The translations under genes were made by a program, and so were the position numbers. Of a DNA stretch of 64,000 nt, positions 58,307-64,000 are shown in pieces. The stretch is taken from NCBI GenBank assembly GCA_900074885.1, contig FJUW01000017.1:7933-71932 (forward strand). The letters run 5' to 3'. The notes under the pieces are model-generated. The model saw only the letters and a list, made by a program, of their open reading frames with translations, did no database searches and was not told the DNA's origin. Numbering within the stretch: position 1 is the first letter of the stretch; every line of letters begins with the position of its first letter. The stretch is from Rhynchosporium graminicola. Its lineage: Eukaryota; Ascomycota; Leotiomycetes; Helotiales; Ploettnerulaceae.

Positions 58307-59136
58307 AGCCTGAAGCTGTGCCCTGGGGAAAGATCAAGAAGTTCGAACGAAGACAAAGGCCCCGCCCAGCTCGCACACGAGCTATGCCTCTTGACTGGTC
58401 GACCTGCTGGGAGGTCGGTTAGTCTGAAGTACGAAAGTACGAAAGGTATTGTACCGCCGCGCTACCACTGGCAGGCCAAGTACATCCATCCATCCTTAGT
58501 TGGAGTTGCGCGCCATGCACGGCACACCTTGCGAAACCAGAATAGCGGACCATGCAGCCCGCAATTTGACATAGATTAACAATTTGGGGCTAAACTGCTT
58601 GTTTTCGATCAGGTCTGAAGGGGGCCAGCAGAAAGTGGAGGACTGGACTGGCAGCACTATTACCAGCTACCACTGTACTGGAAATGCCGGACACGATAAG
58701 TCGGCGCCAAAGGCGAGCGGTAAAATTCTTTTCAAGATCTGCAAATGGCCCAGACTCAGCCATTCAATTATCGTCGACTTGGCAGGTCGACTCTGACAAA
58801 TTCCCGAAGGTGGAAGGGACAGCTTGGGAACCCAGAAACATGAGACAACAAGGAATGTGGTATTGTACAGTACTGTAAGTACAGTAGGCAAAAGGCGGGC
58901 AGAGAAAGCAAGATAAGGAAACAAAGGCAAACTCTCGCTCTGTCCAATCATTCTTGAATATCCGAGATTCCGCTTCCGCACCAACAACACCCTGGACAAG
59001 GGGATGGATGTACATGATGACTGGTCTATTTTAGGAGGAGCGATGTGAAGCTGGTAATCAATCACCCGGTACGCAGGGAACACAAACGCCACCGGGTGAG
59101 AAAGGAAAGAAATAACACCATCCATCATATTTATCA

Positions 59137-59183
59137 AAGCCGAAGCCAAAGCCGAAGCCGAAGCCGAAGCCGAAGTCGAAGGA
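59137..59183 (+). repeat. (GCCGAA)n hexanucleotide repeat
   Basis: About eight GCCGAA/GCCAAA units in a row in noncoding DNA. Confidence 0.85.
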
Positions 59184-60734
59184 GACAATTCATTCGAAGA
59201 GCGCCAAGATATATAGGTACTAACTAACTAAGTATATGGGGAAGCTGGAGAAGTGGAGTTGGGGAAAAGACGGGAACGGCCATGGAGCCCCCCTTTGTGC
59301 CAGACTTCCATGTCCGTCCCGTCGTCCAGGTCTACTACTACTGTTATTATACTGTATGGGGGGAAAACGGAAGGGTCCGCCCAGAGCTCCACCCTCCACC
59401 CTCAAGCATCTACGTGTATAAGTATCTTGCTCTTGCTTTCAAGGAATTGGGATGTACACTATTTGTCAAAGTGATTTGGCTGGCAAAGTACAAATGCTTT
59501 ACACTTTTGTCAAAATTGGCTGGCGAAGTAAATAAGATCTCTGAGATACCTTCCGTACTTCGTTTAGCGAGGCCTGTTGGACCATGGAAAAGGAGAAACA
59601 GACATTTGCCGGCTCTCAACATCATTTCCGTGACTTGCACGTGACCTTAAGTCGCATCTTGATGGCTTCATCGCCAAGATGATGTAGTGTGACGGCCAGA
59701 GCTCGCGTTTCATCTCGCAGCATGCATGGAACAGTCTATTGGGATGGTCTGATCTTCTTGTTGTCATTACATATGATGGGAGTGTTTAACCCTGGATCAG
59801 CGAGCGACCTCATAGCTTAGAACCACACGTGATATCTTCTCGACGTCAACAATGCTGACAGTCACAACCACAGCTGTTGAATTCTTCAGGTGATTGTAAC
59901 AGTCACTTCGTGCCTTAACATCGGCCTGCATACCGGGTGTATACATATATCACTCCATCACTTCTCAGAGATTGGAGGTGGATCTAAGTTGTCCAGGACA
60001 TGTATCATAGTTTCTATAATTGTGCTTCTCCAAAATATGCTAGTACACTCCATGTATTTGACTGGGAAACGATTTTGGGAGTACCTCAAAATTGGCGGTG
60101 ACGTCTCTTCACAAGGGACATCTGATGCTGTTTGGTGGAGCACGCTGACAACAACCAAGTTTTCTCATCGCGGATTCGTCTTGCACGGGACAAACGCTCT
60201 TATCCCTCTCCCAAGAAACTAGATCCAAGGTATCAGAATCTTAGCGAGGGGTATCTGAAGGCTGACTGACTAGACATAAAGAGACATCTGCCGGTTCCTG
60301 GGCAAGTTCTTGTGAAGGCGGGGTGATGTCTTGGTGACCTATAACGCAGTGAGTAATCTCTTGTACTTAGCTGATCACTCTTAGCACACCAGCAGCTGAA
60401 ATTGAGCTACTATCTTGAGTTTCAATTACTGTGCCCTATAATCCTTGGGACAGGCTCTGATGAAGACATAGGCTCCATAATGTTTGCATTGTGATCGGTG
60501 TAGAAAGCCGTCTCATATATGGAGCAGGTGATTGTTGATCCGCCGTATAGGAATGAAGGCACAAATACAGCATAGCGTCGCTTGCTTGCTGTTTTGTAGC
60601 TCGAGACTATTCCACCAAGTTGAACGTGTTCGATACAGAAAGGACAATACTTGTACATCTCGCTCGAAGGTCAACAACTTTGACGGCCTCATTCTTTAAG
60701 CAACTCTGCATGCCTTAGCTCCTGTCTGTAAGAT

Positions 60735-62766
60735 TCACCATGAAACCACTTTGCTTCGCAAACCAAGTAGATGAATCGACCTGTCCTCAGTACTTGCCCA
60801 GTCCAAGTCACAGTCTCGCAAAAGCGGTTGTACGAACTTGATCATTTTCGAGGAGAATAATGTATTATTTGCCTGCGGGGCATTCTTGATCAGTAAAGTG
60901 AAGTGTGATATGGTAGCTGTATCAAGGTTAAATAGGAGAACTAGGAGGGATCTTAGGCAAGAAAGAAATGCAACAAACCAATACAATTCCCTGGGCTGTG
61001 ACCAAACTAGAACGTCTGTTAGTGGAGTACCTTGGCAGACATGTCAGATGAACCTACAGCAAAGAAGCTCCTTTTCATAATCTTCAACCTTTCTTGTTGC
61101 TCCGAATCATTTGTTTCCTCCCATCTTTCGATTCTATTCTCTTGGGCGTCCAGCCCGAATACTTCTTGGTCGTAGTGCAAAACCCATGCATTTATGCCGA
61201 CAATCATACCTGCCGGATTGTTATTTCCACAGAGGCTCAAACCAACTTCTGGAACAATCCTTTCGAGATTGAGGGCTACCGCTGCATGGAGACGTAGAGC
61301 TTCTTCAACCACAAGAGACCAGGCCCCTGTTCAGTAACGTCGACAAATACTGTGCACCTAACTGAGGCCAAGAGAACGGTTCAGCTTCGGGGGATCGAAC
61401 TGATACGAACTATGTTTCAAGGACTCGGCTTGGATAACTGTTTGCGACAACAGTATTGCGGAATCTGCCGCTTGTATCTTGTCTAGAAGCTTTGCCATGC
61501 AAGAAGGGTTTTCATTAAGTGATAAAAAATTGCTCGCAGCGAGATAGCCAGATGATTGAGGTATTAGCAATACTAACAAAGAAGCGTGGTTGGACTGATA
61601 TCGCTGTCCGACGTACAGTCGTATCACTACCAGCTAGCCTGTCTTATCAGTAAGTCAATGAATAAGACGGGGCACGCACAGAACGTCATACAAATGATTC
61701 GACAGGTGACTGAACATGTCCCTTTCACTCATTTTTGCACCGTCTTTCTGATTCTGCTTCTTCAAGAAGGTCAAGAAGTCTTCTGACTCAGTCGTACCTT
61801 TAGACCCTTCTCCAGTCCGCAACGCATCCTTGATCATACTATAAACAATATGGACAGGATCAGTCTTTTTGAGAGCGGGACCAGTCACAATGGTCTTTTA
61901 AGCAGCACACTTCCTAGTGGCCAAGAGTTGAAACATGGTACTTGGCCCACCACAGCAGCATAATACAGAGCCGAATTCCAGTCCTTCGATGACATAATTG
62001 AGATTGCTACCGGAGTCTATGAACCCAAAAGTACGAGAGCAAGTGATTGCTCCAATGATATCGAAAACGTTATACTGAAGCCGCTCGCCCAAGTTGATCG
62101 AAGATGATTTAGCTGCATGGTCTCTAAAATGACGCGTGAATCTTTGCGTGGCATCGTCTATCAGAGGCTCGAGAAGGATAAGCGAAGAGAGCAAGAATTT
62201 CTGGCCCAAGCCTGAATTGAGAGTGCACTGGGGGGACTGGCTTTTGACATCAAAAAAACCGTCAAGAGGGGCGCGTTCGACGTAGAGTGATAAACTGCGT
62301 CAACGTGCTTACTTCGAAAACTCAGGCTCTTCTGAACTTCCAAGACGATGTCTACTTAATGTTTTGTAGAATGAAGACTATGATGTTTTATCAGATTGGA
62401 TATCAACTATGATTCTGCCATACTAGACGCACTTTAGTAAATTTGCTCGGCACTCCGTAGATGACTGGAATCAATGATGGATTTGAGATCGAAACATGAG
62501 TCGAACAATCTTTCCATATTTATTATGAAGTCCCTGGAATCTTTGTTGTGCGAATCCACTGTTCGATATGTGAAGCCTCCAAAGATTGCTGTATCTTGCA
62601 AGCCATGGACCAGGGAGCTTCGATAGACCAGCCTTGTTGGCCGCGCGATAAAAGTGGAAATCAGACCCGAAACGGGAATCGCGGCTAATAAGAGTAGTCC
62701 TCGGGACGAGGCCCAATATTGGAAAAGCCTATCCATGATTTTTGTAGATCTGCGCATTATAGTCAA
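60735..62766 (-). pseudogene. Decayed cytochrome P450
   Basis: Minus-strand segments in different frames reconstruct the outline of a fungal P450, of pisatin-demethylase-like style. They are a hydrophobic N-terminal anchor (MDRLFQYWASSRGLLLLAAI, 62,733 on), the proline-rich hinge LSKLPGPWLARYSNLWRL (about 62,635-62,580), GERLQYNVFDIIGAITCSRTFGF (near 62,050), MSERDMFSHLSNHLY (near 61,715), helix K EALRLHAAVALNLERIVPEVGLSLCG (near 61,290-61,210), an ERW remnant of the PERF region, RSFFAVG of the heme approach, and a C-terminal end LLRDCDLDWASTED. The heme cysteine survives as ECPAGK near 60,870, but in a different frame from its surroundings and before a stop. At least four frame changes and several stops make it non-functional. 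Confidence 0.75.
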
Positions 62767-62969
62767 GCAAGAGGACTCTCAAGAACGATCGGATCGTACG
62801 TTGAATATATCATAGAGAATATTAGAGTTGGACGGCTACGGACTTTGAAGGCTCAGGGGATGCATCACTTGAATATAAAGAAATGCCAATGTTCAGGTAC
62901 ATGGAAATTTCGAGGTCCGAATTCCGAGCACAAAGATCAACCCGAGCAAGCGTTCGGGAAATGTGGAGC

Positions 62970-63028
<59 letters not shown>

Positions 63029-63388
63029 CAGTATGGCTGAACTTAAGGAAATGCGCGGGGGTCTCTCTAATGCCTCGATTCACGCCGATGCCGAAATAAC
63101 AACTTCAGAGGGTCGGCACGGGAGAATTTTCAAGCCCAAGCCATAAAAATTGAAATACAGCACGAGAAGGAGAAGATTCCCCTGAGCGCGCGATGGGAGA
63201 CTAACAGCTACTTAGCCCCTCGTCTTCCAGGGGATACTTAATCGCGAGATTAAGTGCATTGAAACCTATGACTTCGGGTAGATCAGCGGCTGTATAATGT
63301 CTCTATAGATACAAGAGGAGCGAAGTGACCCTTTCAATGCCTCTAACCATCTTTTCTGTACATTGAAACATAGTCGACGCTATTGTGT
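62767..63388. other. Intergenic region between P450 remnant and MFS gene
   Basis: Apart from the trinucleotide repeat at 62,971-63,028, I see no feature. An open frame through that repeat is only a repeat-driven artefact. Confidence 0.55.
62971..63028 (+). repeat. (ATG)n trinucleotide microsatellite
   Basis: About 19 uninterrupted ATG/GAT units. In frames it would read poly-Met, poly-Asp or poly-stop-free runs, with no supporting gene structure around it. Confidence 0.95.
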
Positions 63389-64000
63389 TCACACATCCTC
63401 TCCAGCTTCTCTGGGTACCAGACCTTCCTGCTCCGCTTCGTTCTCAGCCAGTTTTCCCATAATAGCAGTCTTCAGGTTCACGAAACACAGCCCAAACGCA
63501 ACCAAAGCGCACTGAAATGCCAGCCAAAGATATGGCAGGCCTACCCACAAGCCCTTGCACTTCATGCCGAGCGTGAAAAAAGCTGCAAGTGCAGGTCCGG
63601 CATATATCGAGCCCAACGCTTCAACGATCCCAACAAGAGTATACATTCTGGAAGTGTGCTCCGGATCGATGTAAGCTGTCAAGAGCGATCGAGAAAGAGG
63701 CGCTAATCCGTCTCCGAGAGTTGCAATAATCAGACCGACAAATACAACGGGTACGGTTGAGGCTCCAATCATGAAGTAGCCAAATATCATGAGAAGTGCT
63801 GACCATTTCGCAAGCACAAGGTCTTTCTTGGCGGCGGAGTACTGAAACCTGTATGATGGCGACAAGAGAATTTTCGAGATTCCGGGGAGGATGATCAGGA
63901 GGACGCAGACGCTGATGATACCTCGATAAGAGAGGAGATAGCCAGTCTTGGCCAATGTCCACTGAAACCGCTTGCTGAAATACTGGATGAAGAAGACGGT
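63389..64000 (-). CDS. MFS transporter, C-terminal half (runs off the window)
   Basis: A minus-strand frame is open from the right edge to a stop at 63,389-63,391 (about 203 residues visible). It has at least five hydrophobic segments, among them GIISVCVLLIILPGI, WSALLMIFGYFMIGAS, VVFVGLIIATLGDGLAPLSRSLL and YLWLAFQCALVAFGLCFV. The loop SLLTAYIDPEHTSRMYTLVGIVEALGSIYAGP is typical of helix 10/11 regions in fungal MFS drug/solute transporters. The C-terminal tail is acidic (ENEAEQEGL). The 5' end lies beyond 64,000, so the start, length and substrate are unknown. No lesions are visible in this part. Confidence 0.8.
   Translation of the reverse strand, partial: TVFFIQYFSKRFQWTLAKTGYLLSYRGIISVCVLLIILPGISKILLSPSYRFQYSAAKKDLVLAKWSALLMIFGYFMIGASTVPVVFVGLIIATLGDGLAPLSRSLLTAYIDPEHTSRMYTLVGIVEALGSIYAGPALAAFFTLGMKCKGLWVGLPYLWLAFQCALVAFGLCFVNLKTAIMGKLAENEAEQEGLVPREAGEDV

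Larger units (their letters stand above)
56981..60734. other. Gene-poor 3.7-kb stretch with short repeats
   Basis: No gene is supported between the transporter and the P450 remnant. The region contains the simple repeats listed separately (57,506-57,563; 58,277-58,306; 59,137-59,183). Several short frames exist on both strands but none is recognisable. Confidence 0.5.

Noticed and set aside
57894..58313. 139-codon open frame
   Set aside because: It has no recognisable domain, a biased composition ending in an Ala/Ile repeat from the GCCATT microsatellite, and overlapping frames on the other strand.
62883..63146. Frame with a poly-Asp run
   Set aside because: It is created by the ATG/GAT microsatellite. 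There is no homology, intron structure or conserved flank.
1..64000. CRISPR array, rRNA or tRNA genes
   Set aside because: None was recognised. The regular repeats seen are microsatellites, minisatellites or LTR-internal words. A tRNA scan program would be needed to exclude single tRNAs.

Overview
This window looks like filamentous ascomycete (Pezizomycotina) nuclear DNA. The genes have short spliceosomal introns, mostly 50-60 nt with CTAAY-like branch sites, and the gene set is typical of moulds. A Leotiomycetes-like origin is only a guess. There are two compartments with a sharp edge at about 36,203.

Positions 1-36,203 form a gene-free AT-rich block of dead LTR retrotransposons. Over long stretches the dinucleotides CpA and TpG are almost absent, TpA is very common and CpG survives. 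This is the signature of repeat-induced point mutation (RIP). From left to right it holds: a fragment of a Ty3/gypsy element; a chromodomain-type gypsy element (about 290-8,397) carrying an extra antisense reading frame; a second gypsy family with one copy (10,126-15,861) inserted inside another (9,195-20,505), each flanked by a perfect 5-bp target duplication; an antisense gag-like remnant that was the target of the outer copy; a reverse-oriented solo LTR; a second full copy of the accessory reading frame (about 22,830-24,062); a minus-strand Ty1/copia element (24,069-35,024) split by a plus-strand copia element of another family (24,654-29,811, target duplication GTACG); a small inverted gypsy fragment; and an isolated copia LTR (35,782-36,203). 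The accessory frame occurs at least three times, and two copies share a TATA-containing leader. I do not recognise its protein, and it is the best candidate here for something little described.

Positions 36,204-49,000 are ordinary, compact, gene-rich DNA. In order: a 1026-aa PLP-dependent (tyrosine/aromatic-type) decarboxylase (+) with a predicted 5-nt microexon; cytosolic glutamyl-tRNA synthetase (-); mitochondrial ribosomal protein uL1m (+); Golgi tether subunit COG2 (-); secreted ribonuclease T2 (+); ER quality-control protein LCL2 (-); and mitochondrial ribosomal protein bL27m (+). Neighbours alternate between convergent pairs and divergent pairs with shared promoters.

Positions 49,000-64,000 are sparser. 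They hold a broken siderophore-transporter-like MFS gene (+), an apparently intact allantoate-permease-type MFS transporter (-), a badly decayed cytochrome P450 (-), and the 3' part of another MFS transporter (-) that runs off the right edge. Long intergenic stretches carry only short microsatellites. No rRNA, tRNA or CRISPR array was recognised. All exon boundaries are my own readings from splice consensus, reading phase and family similarity. Family names rest on remembered motifs, not on a search.
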